DNA of 9,010 bases from Treponema sp. (GCA_031258505.1 JAIRMT010000109.1:1-9010); one strand, 5' to 3'; shown: positions 1-6,947, numbered from the stretch's first letter. The notes: generated from the sequence alone by a model not told the origin. Numbers and translations are program-made.

Positions 1-832
1 TTACCATACGAAACGTCCGGTACTGTATTATCGTCCGCACATCCTGCCATGCTCCGCGGTTCTCAAGCCATGCAAGACTGGCTGCCGTCCTGAGCTCACG
101 CCGTTCTTTCCGGTCGCGCCCCGCTTCCTCTTCCCCTTGCCAGATGTCTTCCGGCAGATCCCCTATCTCCCCGCTCTCCATCCCCTCAAAGTACTCTTTG
201 ATATTGTTATACAGCGTCTTTTGGTTCTCTTTCACCGCCAATACGTAATCCGCCTCTTTTTCCCGTATCTTCCGCGCTATCTCCGTCTGGCAGCTCATTG
301 CGTCCGCAGTTACCCCATCTCCTTGTATATCCAGCATATCCAGCAGTTTCGGTACCGCCGTTATTTCGTTGCTTTTCTCCTCTGTCGTCACTTGCCCCAG
401 GGTAAGCCCGTGTTCCCCTACCCATGCGCTGACCACACGAAACCCGCTCCCCCGTATCGTCTTCCCGTCTATGTTCACCAACCGGGCATCCTCCTCCTCG
501 CTCTTGGTCCGCAGTTTTAGGTCTAAAAGCCAGTTTTCCAGCCCCTCCTTCAGTTCATACGGGTTTATACACTGCAATACCCGCCGAAACGCCGTCTCAT
601 CCGGTATCCCATTCGGCAATTCAAGAAACGTTTTGAAAAAATCCAGCTTTAACCGCCCAAATTCGTCTATCTCCTCGTAGTTTTCATACCCGCATAAGAC
701 CGTCGTAAAGGCTGTCACGATGATGTCCACCAGTTTATGCCGGATATTCCCGTATACCATCCGCCGCGGGTCGTTTATCTCATCAAGAAAATCCGCCGCC
801 CGCGCCAAATCCCGAATGCTTATCTTCGCCAT
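1..832 (-). CDS. ISAs1-family transposase, N-terminal 277 residues (cut by window edge)
   Basis: DDE transposase that would move its own insertion sequence by cut-and-paste. The frame is open without interruption from the ATG at 832 to the left edge, giving 277 residues of a family usually about 370-380 long, so the C-terminal quarter lies outside the window. Residues 20-90 match the DDE_Tnp_1-associated N-terminal domain (DPRRMVYGNIRHKLVDII, then CGYENYEEI and PNGIPDETAFRRVL). The catalytic triad can be proposed as Asp122 in VNIDGKTIRG, Asp177 in GVTADAM, and Glu243 in GRDRKERRE, which aligns with the family's GHGRIETR motif. A Shine-Dalgarno-like GGAAGGGG lies about 6 bases before the ATG. 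No frameshift or stop is visible, so the element may be intact. The family call is firm; activity is unknown. Confidence 0.9.
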   Translation of the reverse strand, partial: MAKISIRDLARAADFLDEINDPRRMVYGNIRHKLVDIIVTAFTTVLCGYENYEEIDEFGRLKLDFFKTFLELPNGIPDETAFRRVLQCINPYELKEGLENWLLDLKLRTKSEEEDARLVNIDGKTIRGSGFRVVSAWVGEHGLTLGQVTTEEKSNEITAVPKLLDMLDIQGDGVTADAMSCQTEIARKIREKEADYVLAVKENQKTLYNNIKEYFEGMESGEIGDLPEDIWQGEEEAGRDRKERRELRTAASLAWLENRGAWQDVRTIIQYRTFRMV

Positions 833-878
833 CGTTCCCCTTCCAAGGAATCTTGATGGTTTAGTATATCAGTTTTCC

Positions 879-908
879 TGCTAACGAAAAGTAAACGCCG
901 ATGCCCTG
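879..908 (-). repeat. Candidate terminal inverted repeat (left end) of the ISAs1-family element
   Basis: Read on the minus strand, the sequence starting at 908 is CAGGGCATCGGCGTTTAC, 76 bases before the transposase ATG. ISAs1-family elements typically begin with CAGGG-type ends at about this distance. The matching right end is outside the window, so neither the exact boundary nor the target duplication can be confirmed. Confidence 0.45.
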
Positions 909-1084
909 TAGCGCCAGACGCCCAACTTGCCGCGCTTTAGTGCCAGACACCGACACACTTTACCAGACACTCACAAAACGACTAAAGCATTAGACCTTCC
1001 CAGCGCCTTAAACGAGATGAACCTACAGGCGAAAGAGTTCAAGGCTATGTTCTTAACTCACCTTACGCACCGGAAAGAAAAAGA
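909..1084. other. Intergenic stretch with no recognisable gene
   Basis: This lies between the putative insertion-sequence end and the 1085-1161 hairpin. A 64-codon frame from 927 to 1121 runs through it on the plus strand, but it has no ribosome binding site, no recognisable motif and an amino-acid composition with no family character, so I do not call it. A short motif resembling CCAGACAC recurs three times between 915 and 975 with irregular spacing; no function can be assigned. Confidence 0.5.
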
Positions 1085-1161
1085 TCATCGAATTACGCGA
1101 ATAAACGCGAATCTTCTTTAGAGAAATGAAATATTCGCGTATATTAGCGTCCATTCGATGA
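1085..1161. repeat. Long imperfect inverted repeat (hairpin element)
   Basis: The left arm 1085-1112 begins TCATCGAATTACGCGAAT. The right arm 1133-1161 is its near-complete reverse complement, ending CGTCCATTCGATGA. They pair over about 28 bases with one bulge and a few mismatches, around a 20-base loop (1113-1132). It resembles the dispersed palindromic intergenic repeats found in many bacterial genomes rather than a terminator, because no T-tract follows on either strand. It lies about 40 bases from the minisatellite. Confidence 0.7.
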
Positions 1162-1200
1162 CCAATTCTTACCGTTTGTTCTTCCTGCGTAACATGAGTT

Positions 1201-1683
1201 ACTTCAGAAGGTAGTTGTCTTACTTCAGAAGGTAGTTGTCTTACTTCAGAAGGTAGTCGTCTTCCCTCAGAAGGTAGTCGTCTTCCCTCAGAAGGTAGTC
1301 GTCTTACTTCAGAAGGTAGTTGTCTTACTTCAGAAGGTAGTCGTCTTACTTCAGAAGGTAGTTGTCTTCCCTCAGAAGGTAGTTGTCTTACTTCAGAAGG
1401 TAGTCGTCTTACTTCAGAAGGTAGTTGTCTTACTTCAGAAGGTAGTCGTCTTCCCTCAGAAGGTAGTCGTCTTACTTCAGAAGGTAGTTGTCTTCCCTCA
1501 GAAGGTAGTCGTCTTCCCTCAGAAGGTATTAGAATACTCTCAGAAGGTATTAGAATACTCTCTGAAGGTATTAGACTTCCCTCAGAAGGTATTAGAATAC
1601 TCTCTGAAGGTATTAGAATACTCTCTGAAGGTAGTTGTCTTACTTCAGAAGGTATTAGAATACTCTCTGAAGGTATTATATCC
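1201..1683. repeat. Minisatellite: 23 tandem units of exactly 21 bases
   Basis: Twenty-three units in one unbroken 21-base register, each carrying a core of the form TCAGAAGGTA or TCTGAAGGTA. Units 1-15 and 21 end in GT(T/C)GTCTT. Units 16-20 and 22 carry ATTAGAATA, or ATTAGACTT in unit 18. The last unit decays into flanking DNA. Within the first class, units begin acttc or ccctc and vary T/C at one site in a shuffled, not blocked, order. There are no unique spacers, so this is not a CRISPR array. The period is a multiple of three, so several reading frames stay open: minus strand RQLPSEV/RRLPSEG/ILIPSES, plus strand TSEGSCL/PSEGSRL. None has a start codon in frame or a ribosome binding site. 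Likely non-coding and length-variable through slippage or recombination. Confidence 0.95.
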
Positions 1684-1906
1684 CGTGGAGAGCTTTTCTG
1701 GAGCTATTCTTCCCCGGCGCGGTCGTTGAATGGGCTTGGTGAAGAGTATCAGACACGTAAGACGCCCATTGCCCTTTGAGACCATAGTCCTTCGACCGTT
1801 ATAGACAGCTAAACCTAGTAGGATGATTAGACTAAAAGGACGGATATAACCTCTGTATTGCTCCCTTTGATAACAGCGCCGAATTCTGACGAAAGCCAGT
1901 ACGTTA
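1684..1906. other. Intergenic stretch downstream of the operon, nothing recognised
   Basis: There is no credible reading frame, RNA gene or strong terminator between the end of the minisatellite and the esterase stop codon. A weak long-range dyad, TGATAAC at 1868-1874 and GTTATCA at 1903-1909, overlaps the esterase stop but has a loop of nearly 30 bases and no T-tract. Confidence 0.5.
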
Positions 1907-3076
1907 TCAGGTGAGACTTGGCCTAAGCTCTACAAGTCCGTCAAGGCAAAGTTGTTCCGCGCCTTGGGCCTTGTACAAGGGCGCTTCGTTTTTACCGAGA
2001 AGCATGTTGTCGCAGAAGTTTAGCACAGCCAGCCAGTCCGCCGCGTTATAGGCATGGCCGCCTTCACGGACAAAGAGCGCATTCTTACCTACAGCGCCCA
2101 GAAACTGATACACCGGTTCCGACGCAGCCCACGAGAGGGTTATGCCGTAGGGGTTAGACCAAATGTCATCAAGCCCGTCAACGCTTATGAGCGGACGCGG
2201 CGCGATAAGCGCGCGGACAAAATGCAGGTCGAAAGGCAATAGCGCCTCATCCATGAGTGTTGAGCTTTTTTCATGGTTGCCGTAATCAGCGCAAACATCA
2301 GAGAACCAGTACCAGTATCTGCTTTTTTTGGTGATGTCGCCCAGGCTTTCGCACGCGCCGCCGGGACCAAGCCGCGTTCCCATGAAACGCAGGTTCGCGG
2401 CTCCGCCGCAACCAGAGCCAGCCGCCGCGCATAACGCAAAGCGCTCGTCATATATTGCCGAGTAGAGCGCGGCCTTCCCTCCCCGCGAATGGCCGGTCGT
2501 TATCAGCCTGTCCGCGTCCGTATAATCCGTTGTGAGCAGATAATCAGCGAGGCGGCTTGCGCCCCAGCCCCAGATCGCCATTGCCCGCCAATCACTGTTG
2601 GGATATGTTTCAACACACTGCCCGGTCAGCCGTTCACAGCCCGTTATGTCTGGCGCAAGCTGGTTCCGGTTAAACATCGCTATCGCATAGCCTCGCCGGA
2701 TCGCTTCCCCCTCGACAGGGCAGGGCGACATATCCGCAAACTGATTCCACACAAACACGGGAAATCGTCCCGGCCAAGACGGTCGTATTATCACCGCGTC
2801 AAAACTGATTGCGTTGCAAGCGCCACACGTGATACACGCGGTTTCCTTAATCGCGTCGCCGTTATGCGCGAACTCTCTGCTGATAATCGCGCCGCTCGCG
2901 CCGCCTGATTCCGGCGGGATATGGCCGTAAAGATAATGGGCAAGCATTTCCTTGAGATACACCCGCTGCTCCTCCCATTCCGCCGCAGACTTCACCCGCG
3001 TTCCGTCTGGTTTCAGAAACGGGTCTGGCAAGCGCTCCTGTCGGAGCGCCGTTTTCTTGTTCGTGAACTTAAACAT
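1907..3076 (-). CDS. CE15 glucuronoyl-esterase-like alpha/beta hydrolase, apparently cytoplasmic
   Basis: 389 residues. Known CE15 members hydrolyse ester bonds of (4-O-methyl)glucuronate, such as those joining xylan side chains to lignin alcohols. The nucleophile elbow is GHSRGGK with Ser197, followed by DERFALCAAAGSGCGGAA (210-227), the family's characteristic SGCGGA segment. Further downstream, IAPRPLISVDGLDDIW (291-306) supplies the candidate acid (Asp303 or Asp304) and the conserved Trp, SEPVYQFLG follows, and GGHAY holds the catalytic His341. The N terminus (MFKFTNKKTALRQ) has no signal peptide, whereas many characterised members are secreted. The ATG at 3076 is preceded by AAGGAAG at 7-base spacing. 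It is the last gene of the ABC operon, 85 bases after the second permease, and ends in adjacent stops TGA TAA. The fold and family are clear; the exact substrate is inferred from context, and another carbohydrate ester is possible. Confidence 0.85.
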   Translation of the reverse strand: MFKFTNKKTALRQERLPDPFLKPDGTRVKSAAEWEEQRVYLKEMLAHYLYGHIPPESGGASGAIISREFAHNGDAIKETACITCGACNAISFDAVIIRPSWPGRFPVFVWNQFADMSPCPVEGEAIRRGYAIAMFNRNQLAPDITGCERLTGQCVETYPNSDWRAMAIWGWGASRLADYLLTTDYTDADRLITTGHSRGGKAALYSAIYDERFALCAAAGSGCGGAANLRFMGTRLGPGGACESLGDITKKSRYWYWFSDVCADYGNHEKSSTLMDEALLPFDLHFVRALIAPRPLISVDGLDDIWSNPYGITLSWAASEPVYQFLGAVGKNALFVREGGHAYNAADWLAVLNFCDNMLLGKNEAPLYKAQGAEQLCLDGLVELRPSLT

Positions 3077-3114
3077 ACTGTTACTTCCTTAAATGGGTAC
3101 CCAACACAAGAACA

Positions 3115-3147
3115 AGTACACGGAAGGATTTGCTTACTCCGTGTACT
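3115..3147 (-). other. Intercistronic stem-loop between second permease and esterase
   Basis: A perfect 10-base stem (AGTACACGGA at 3115-3124 with TCCGTGTACT at 3138-3147) around a 13-base loop, in the 85-base gap after the permease stop. On the minus strand it is followed by TTGTTCTTGTGTT, which is T-rich but not a clean T-run. It is therefore more likely an mRNA processing or stability element, or a weak attenuator, than a full terminator. Confidence 0.5.
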
Positions 3148-3161
3148 CCATATATGAACTT

Positions 3162-4046
3162 TTATTCTTTCACTGCTCCGAGCATGATACCAGAGATGAA
3201 GTAGCGCTGCAGGAAGGGATAGACTACCAGCATTGGAATCATGGCAATGAAAACCTTCGCGGCATTGAGCGATTTGTTGGACAGCTTGAAAAGGTTTTCT
3301 ATCTGGTCTTTGGAAAGCGTCGAGGTCTGTATGTTCACCACAAGCTGCTGAATGTAGGTCTGAAGCGGGTAGTGGCTTTCATTGGTGGTGAGTACCAGCC
3401 CCTGAAAGAACTCGTTCCAGTGATACACGCCAGTAAAGAGAACTATCGTGGCGATTACCGGGATGGAACAAGGTACTATAACCATGAAAAGAATCTTCCA
3501 CGGTCCCGCGCCGTCCACTACAGCGGCTTCCTCAAGGTCTCGGGGAATGCCTCGAAAAAAGTTGACCATCAGGATAAGGTTGAACACCGGAAGACTGCCG
3601 CCAAGCACCAGCGCCCAGATCGAGTCAATGAGGTGGTAGTTTTTTACCGTGATATACCACGGAATAGTTCCGCCATTAAACAACATACAGAAGATGACGA
3701 TCCACATCACAACATCGCGTGGTCTGAAATCGCGGCGGGTTTTCGAGAGCGGGTAGGCCATGAGAATCAGCACTGCTAGGGTTACGGCAGTTCCCAATAC
3801 GGTTCGCTGTATGGAAATCCAGAAGGAATTGAAGAACATGGAGTCTTTCATGATTTCCTGATAGGACTGTATCGTAAAACCAATGGGATAGAAGGTAACA
3901 ATGCCGGAATTGGCCGCTGCTTTGTCGGAAATTGAAAGGCAAAGGGCGTACCAGATTGGGTATAAGCACAAAAAGGCGAGGGTGGCCATTATTACGATGT
4001 TTACAATGTTAAAAAGACTCTCGCCAAATGATCTATTCTGAATCAC
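3162..4046 (-). CDS. ytcP: Carbohydrate ABC transporter inner-membrane permease, YtcP/LplC type
   Basis: 294 residues; the second membrane subunit of a CUT1-type oligosaccharide importer. About six membrane segments are visible: near 15-37, 80-100, 112-127, 143-163, 188-207 and 266-285. The EAA loop that docks the ATPase is EEAAVVDGAGPWKILF (172-187), followed by the VP at 190-191. The C terminus SGIMLGAVKE is a hallmark of the YtcP/LplC subgroup. The GTG at 4046 is chosen because AAGGAGGA lies 5 bases upstream, immediately after the preceding permease's stop. The frame extends upstream to a TTG at 4094, but that would overlap the previous gene and has no ribosome site. The spacing implies translational coupling with the first permease. 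The symbol is family-level; the transported sugar is not readable from the sequence. Confidence 0.93.
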   Translation of the reverse strand: MIQNRSFGESLFNIVNIVIMATLAFLCLYPIWYALCLSISDKAAANSGIVTFYPIGFTIQSYQEIMKDSMFFNSFWISIQRTVLGTAVTLAVLILMAYPLSKTRRDFRPRDVVMWIVIFCMLFNGGTIPWYITVKNYHLIDSIWALVLGGSLPVFNLILMVNFFRGIPRDLEEAAVVDGAGPWKILFMVIVPCSIPVIATIVLFTGVYHWNEFFQGLVLTTNESHYPLQTYIQQLVVNIQTSTLSKDQIENLFKLSNKSLNAAKVFIAMIPMLVVYPFLQRYFISGIMLGAVKE

Positions 4047-4050
4047 GCCG

Positions 4051-4058
4051 TCCTCCTT
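4051..4058 (-). promoter_or_regulatory. Ribosome binding site fixing the GTG start of the second permease
   Basis: AAGGAGGA overlaps the TAA stop of the upstream permease and sits 4 bases before the GTG at 4046. It is the strongest Shine-Dalgarno match in the window and supports the non-ATG start and coupled translation. Confidence 0.85.
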
Positions 4059-4950
4059 AGAACACTTTATAGTCGGCGAACTTGTATGCCGCAAGATAAG
4101 AAGACACGATCAACACAAAGCTCACTGCTGACTTGAGCAGTCCGGCGGCAGTGGCAAGTGAGAACTGAAGGTTGATGAGTCCCATGCGGTATACCCAGGT
4201 GTCGATGATGTCGCCAGTGGAATACACAAGCGGATTATACAGATTGTAAATCTGATCAAAGCCGGCGTTTAATACATTGCCGAGACCCAGAACCCCAAGT
4301 ACCACGATGGTACTGGCAATGCCCGGCAGGGTAACATGCCATGTTGAACGCAGACGACCTGCTCCATCAATCGAAGCAGCCTCATACAGATTCGGATTTA
4401 TGCCGGTGAGGGCGGCAAGGAAGATAACGGCGTTATAACCAAATTCTTTCCAGACTTCTGTTCCAATGACAATTTGCCGGAATATCGAAGCGTCGGTCAT
4501 CCAAACTTTTGGATCGGCGCCAAAGAAGCCTGCGACGCTGTTTATCACTCCTTGGTAGCCAAAAATGTTTAACACTACGCTGGCAAGTACGACCCAGGAG
4601 ATGAAATGGGGAAGATAGACTATGGTCTGCACCAGCTTTTTGAATGTACGCAAACGCACTTCATTGAGGAGGAGGGCAAACACGAGGGGAACCAGCAGAT
4701 TAAGTACCATCTTCCCTACCGCGATAACAAGTGTATTGATGATAACCTGCACCGAATCGCCCAGCATGAAGAGGTACTTAAAGTTTTCGAGTCCTGTCCA
4801 TCTTGAGCGGAAAAACCCCCGTCCCGGATTGAAATCCTGAAAAGCCATCACGATCCCATACATAGGAACGATGCTAAACAGCGCCAGCCAAAGTAAGCCC
4901 GGCAGAATCATTATACCGTAGTGTACTTGAAGTACAGTATGTCTTTTCAT
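4057..4950 (-). CDS. lplB: Carbohydrate ABC transporter inner-membrane permease, LplB type
   Basis: 297 residues; the first membrane subunit of the importer, pairing with the YtcP-type subunit to form the translocation pore. A short cytoplasmic N terminus (MKRHTVLQVHYGIM) leads into the first membrane segment at about 12-36 (ILPGLLWLALFSIVPMYGIV), typical of LplB. The periplasmic stretch QDFNPGRGFFRSRWTGLENFKYLF is also characteristic. Further segments lie near 70-95, 107-130, 160-182, 213-233 and 270-292. The EAA loop is EAASIDGAGRLRSTWHVTLPG (190-210). The ATG at 4950 is chosen over one 11 codons upstream because GGAGG lies 4 bases ahead, and the longer form would start inside the 4969-4990 hairpin. 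No ATPase gene is adjacent, which is usual for this class. The symbol is family-level. Confidence 0.93.
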   Translation of the reverse strand: MKRHTVLQVHYGIMILPGLLWLALFSIVPMYGIVMAFQDFNPGRGFFRSRWTGLENFKYLFMLGDSVQVIINTLVIAVGKMVLNLLVPLVFALLLNEVRLRTFKKLVQTIVYLPHFISWVVLASVVLNIFGYQGVINSVAGFFGADPKVWMTDASIFRQIVIGTEVWKEFGYNAVIFLAALTGINPNLYEAASIDGAGRLRSTWHVTLPGIASTIVVLGVLGLGNVLNAGFDQIYNLYNPLVYSTGDIIDTWVYRMGLINLQFSLATAAGLLKSAVSFVLIVSSYLAAYKFADYKVF

Positions 4951-4954
4951 TATG

Positions 4955-4959
4955 CCTCC
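4955..4959 (-). promoter_or_regulatory. Ribosome binding site of the LplB-type permease
   Basis: GGAGG, 4 bases before the ATG at 4950, lies just beyond the T-rich tail of the hairpin. It decides between two in-frame ATG codons. Confidence 0.8.
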
Positions 4960-4960
4960 A

Positions 4961-4990
4961 TAAAATAACGGCGCCGCATACACGGCGCCG
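4961..4990 (-). terminator. Leaky terminator or attenuator hairpin between binding protein and permeases
   Basis: A perfect 8-base all-GC stem, CGGCGCCG at 4983-4990 and again at 4969-4976, with a 6-base loop. On the minus strand it is followed by TTATTTTA. It starts 10 bases after the binding-protein stop. An operon-internal terminator of this form would leave more binding protein than permease mRNA, or would protect the upstream transcript from 3' decay. The T-tract is interrupted, which fits partial rather than complete termination. Confidence 0.7.
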
Positions 4991-5000
4991 CGCTATCGGT

Positions 5001-6713
5001 TTATTTCAGATAGGTATTTGCTAAGTCGTCCAGGATTCCCTGACCGCCCTGGGCTTTCCAATCTGCTACGAATTTGTCAAACGCGCTGATGTCAGCCTGA
5101 CCAGTAACAATCTTCATCATCACTTCAGTTTCCATCTTCCAGAGGTTAGGCCAGCGCTGTTCCAGTAAGTCGGTCATGCTATAGGTAACGCTGTACACCT
5201 CTTTATCAATCTTATGTGTGGCAAACGGTCTATTGCCAACCATAAGCGAGTAGCTCCGGTTAAAATCTCCGACATTCGTCATGCTGAAATCGCTGACATT
5301 GAGATCCCGGGTGGTGGTGAAGCCCGGAATAACATCCCTGATCAACTGGGCGTCATGGTACATGAGCTTATAGATGGACATTGGGTTGTTGTAACTTTCC
5401 GGCGTGGTCTGTCCGCTCAGAACCTTAAGCAGCTCGCGGTATTCATACTCTGTCTCGTCCATTGCAGCGGCAACGGTTCGCAGGGGATACCAGCCAATCG
5501 CCACTGAGGTATCAAAGGCAGCCTCGTCCCGAACCAGCGCGTTATACATGATGATGACCGCAGCCGCCACGTCAGCCGAGGCTTTCTTGCTGATCACGCA
5601 GGAACTCACGCCCGGGGCTTTCATGTGAACGTTCCATTTCCCATCATTGGTTAGCACCGGATAGGCTTGCCAGTTTGCATTAGGATTATTCTTGAACGAA
5701 TCGCCGTTCCCATACCCGATTGCCCACCACGGACCAAAGCGCAGACCAACCTGATTCGCGTTTACCGGCTCGCCGGAACTGTCCCGCGAGCCCATTTCAG
5801 GGTCGATAAGCCCCTCTTTGTACCATGCGGCAAGCCGCTGAAGCGCGGGTTTCATCTTGGGATCCAGAGACCCGTAGGAGACCGTACCGTCGCCATTGTC
5901 CAGGAAGTAGCCGGGATAGGCGTCATAGGCGGAAAACACGGGATCAAAGCCGTTGCTGAGGTTGGAGGACTCGATGAAGTTGCAGTAGAGCTTGGTATTC
6001 TTGTCAGGCCCGATGATTGGAATAGTTGCCGCGCCTGCAGGTTTTTGTTCTTTGAACACGCGAGCCACGTTTTCAATATCGTCGATGGTTTTGGGAATGG
6101 CAAGCCCATACTGATCGAGCCAGTTTTTCTGAATGTTGAGGATATGTACTCCATCAGTGGCTACGGTGATGTTGGGCAAAGCTACCATCCTGCCGTCGTA
6201 GCTAACCATTTCCATGGCGCGTCCCTTCGTTGAATCAATGATGCCCTTGACCTGCGAGGAAGCGTATTGCTGGAATAGGTCAGTGATGTCGTAAAGCATC
6301 TCTGACTTTGCAGCCTTGAGCAAATAGCTCTGGGAATTGAAGACCAGCGCGTCCGGCAGGGTGTTACTGGCGATGGCGAGGGAGACCTTTTGGTTATAGT
6401 CATTGCCCTCAGCAGCAGTCCAATCCACGATAACATTGATGTTATAGTTATCGCGGAGGTAGCGGGTGTACTGATTGTTCTGGGCAGTATCACCCGGAGG
6501 CAGCGTGGTATCAATGGGACTCACGCTCATGCCGATATGAACATCCACTGGTTTGGTGAACTTGCTGAACGCCAGCGCATCTCCGCTAAGCCCTGCAGGG
6601 GAAAGCGTCGGCGTGGCGCTCCTCTGACTCTGCTGTTGACCACTGCCGCCCGCAAAAACGGCTCCGACCGCGATAAGCATTAACGCGGTGATAAAACAAT
6701 AAATCCTTTTCAT
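5001..6713 (-). CDS. Extracellular carbohydrate-binding protein of an ABC importer (LplA/LipO-like family 1)
   Basis: 570 residues from the chosen start; it captures the sugar outside the inner membrane and delivers it to the two permeases that follow. An N-terminal Sec signal peptide (MKRIYCFITALMLIAVGAVFA) ends at about residue 21. A low-complexity linker GGSGQQQSQRSATPTLSPAG follows, then the large periplasmic-binding fold. Typical family features include VDVHIGMSVSPID at the start of lobe one, RYLRDNYNINVIVDW, ASNTLPDAL, MLYDITDLFQQY, and YDGRMVALP. The length of about 550 is usual for this subgroup. No cysteine follows the signal peptide, so it is not a standard lipoprotein. The start at 6713 is preferred over ATG codons at 6752 and 6731 because GAGGAGAA lies 8 bases upstream and the signal peptide begins there. 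It is the first gene of the operon, with a strong promoter. The exact ligand is unknown. Confidence 0.92.
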   Translation of the reverse strand: MKRIYCFITALMLIAVGAVFAGGSGQQQSQRSATPTLSPAGLSGDALAFSKFTKPVDVHIGMSVSPIDTTLPPGDTAQNNQYTRYLRDNYNINVIVDWTAAEGNDYNQKVSLAIASNTLPDALVFNSQSYLLKAAKSEMLYDITDLFQQYASSQVKGIIDSTKGRAMEMVSYDGRMVALPNITVATDGVHILNIQKNWLDQYGLAIPKTIDDIENVARVFKEQKPAGAATIPIIGPDKNTKLYCNFIESSNLSNGFDPVFSAYDAYPGYFLDNGDGTVSYGSLDPKMKPALQRLAAWYKEGLIDPEMGSRDSSGEPVNANQVGLRFGPWWAIGYGNGDSFKNNPNANWQAYPVLTNDGKWNVHMKAPGVSSCVISKKASADVAAAVIIMYNALVRDEAAFDTSVAIGWYPLRTVAAAMDETEYEYRELLKVLSGQTTPESYNNPMSIYKLMYHDAQLIRDVIPGFTTTRDLNVSDFSMTNVGDFNRSYSLMVGNRPFATHKIDKEVYSVTYSMTDLLEQRWPNLWKMETEVMMKIVTGQADISAFDKFVADWKAQGGQGILDDLANTYLK

Positions 6714-6721
6714 AAGTAACT

Positions 6722-6765
6722 TTCTCCTCATAAAATCTAATGTTCCTGTCATTTTATGAGGAGAA
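6722..6765. repeat. Perfect 15-base inverted repeat overlapping the -10 box and the ribosome site
   Basis: The arms TTCTCCTCATAAAAT (6722-6736) and its exact reverse complement (6751-6765) are separated by 14 bases. The arm proximal to the gene contains the Shine-Dalgarno GAGGAGAA; the distal arm contains the -10 hexamer. The expected transcript start, about 6744, falls between the arms. With this promoter the repeat would therefore act as a DNA operator rather than an RNA hairpin; in a longer transcript it could fold and hide the ribosome site. Confidence 0.85.
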
Positions 6766-6779
6766 TTTCAGCCTGTCAA
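6751..6779 (-). promoter_or_regulatory. Sigma-70-type promoter of the ABC operon
   Basis: On the minus strand, TTGACA (6774-6779) is followed after exactly 17 bases by TAAAAT (6751-6756). The -35 box matches consensus fully and the -10 box at five of six positions. The predicted start near 6744 gives an untranslated leader of about 30 bases before the ATG at 6713. Confidence 0.8.
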
Positions 6780-6947
6780 TAAATTTCTTTATTGTTCCAA
6801 TCCACGCGCTCACATGAAACGCGACAGCGCATACGATACGCTTTCAAGGAGAAAGCTTCAATAACTCGCCATTCATGCTAAACTTGACCCACGGATTCAT
6901 AAACGATACTCCCGGTACGCCAGCAACATATATAGCTTCATTAACCC

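Noticed and set aside
137..520. 127-residue open frame on the plus strand
   Set aside because: Antisense to the uninterrupted ISAs1-family transposase frame.
927..1121. 64-residue open frame on the plus strand
   Set aside because: No ribosome site or recognisable motif, and its end runs into the 1085-1161 hairpin repeat.
1201..1683. CRISPR array
   Set aside because: Units are contiguous with no spacers of unique sequence; it is a pure tandem repeat.
1868..1909. Terminator for the esterase operon
   Set aside because: Only a 7-base dyad with a loop of nearly 30 bases overlapping the stop codon, and no T-tract; the operon end is not visible.
3093..3779. 228-residue open frame on the plus strand
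   Set aside because: Antisense shadow of the YtcP-type permease, whose EAA motif and subgroup C terminus are clear; no ribosome site or family features.
5667..6233. 188-residue open frame on the plus strand
   Set aside because: Antisense to the well-supported solute-binding protein; no protein-family resemblance.
3162..6713. Missing ABC ATPase treated as a deletion
   Set aside because: LplB/YtcP-type importers commonly lack a linked ATPase gene and use a shared one, so absence is expected.
6840..6856. Small hairpin GCTTTC/GAAAGC as symporter terminator
   Set aside because: Six-base stem, no T-run on the minus strand, and more than 240 bases past the symporter stop.
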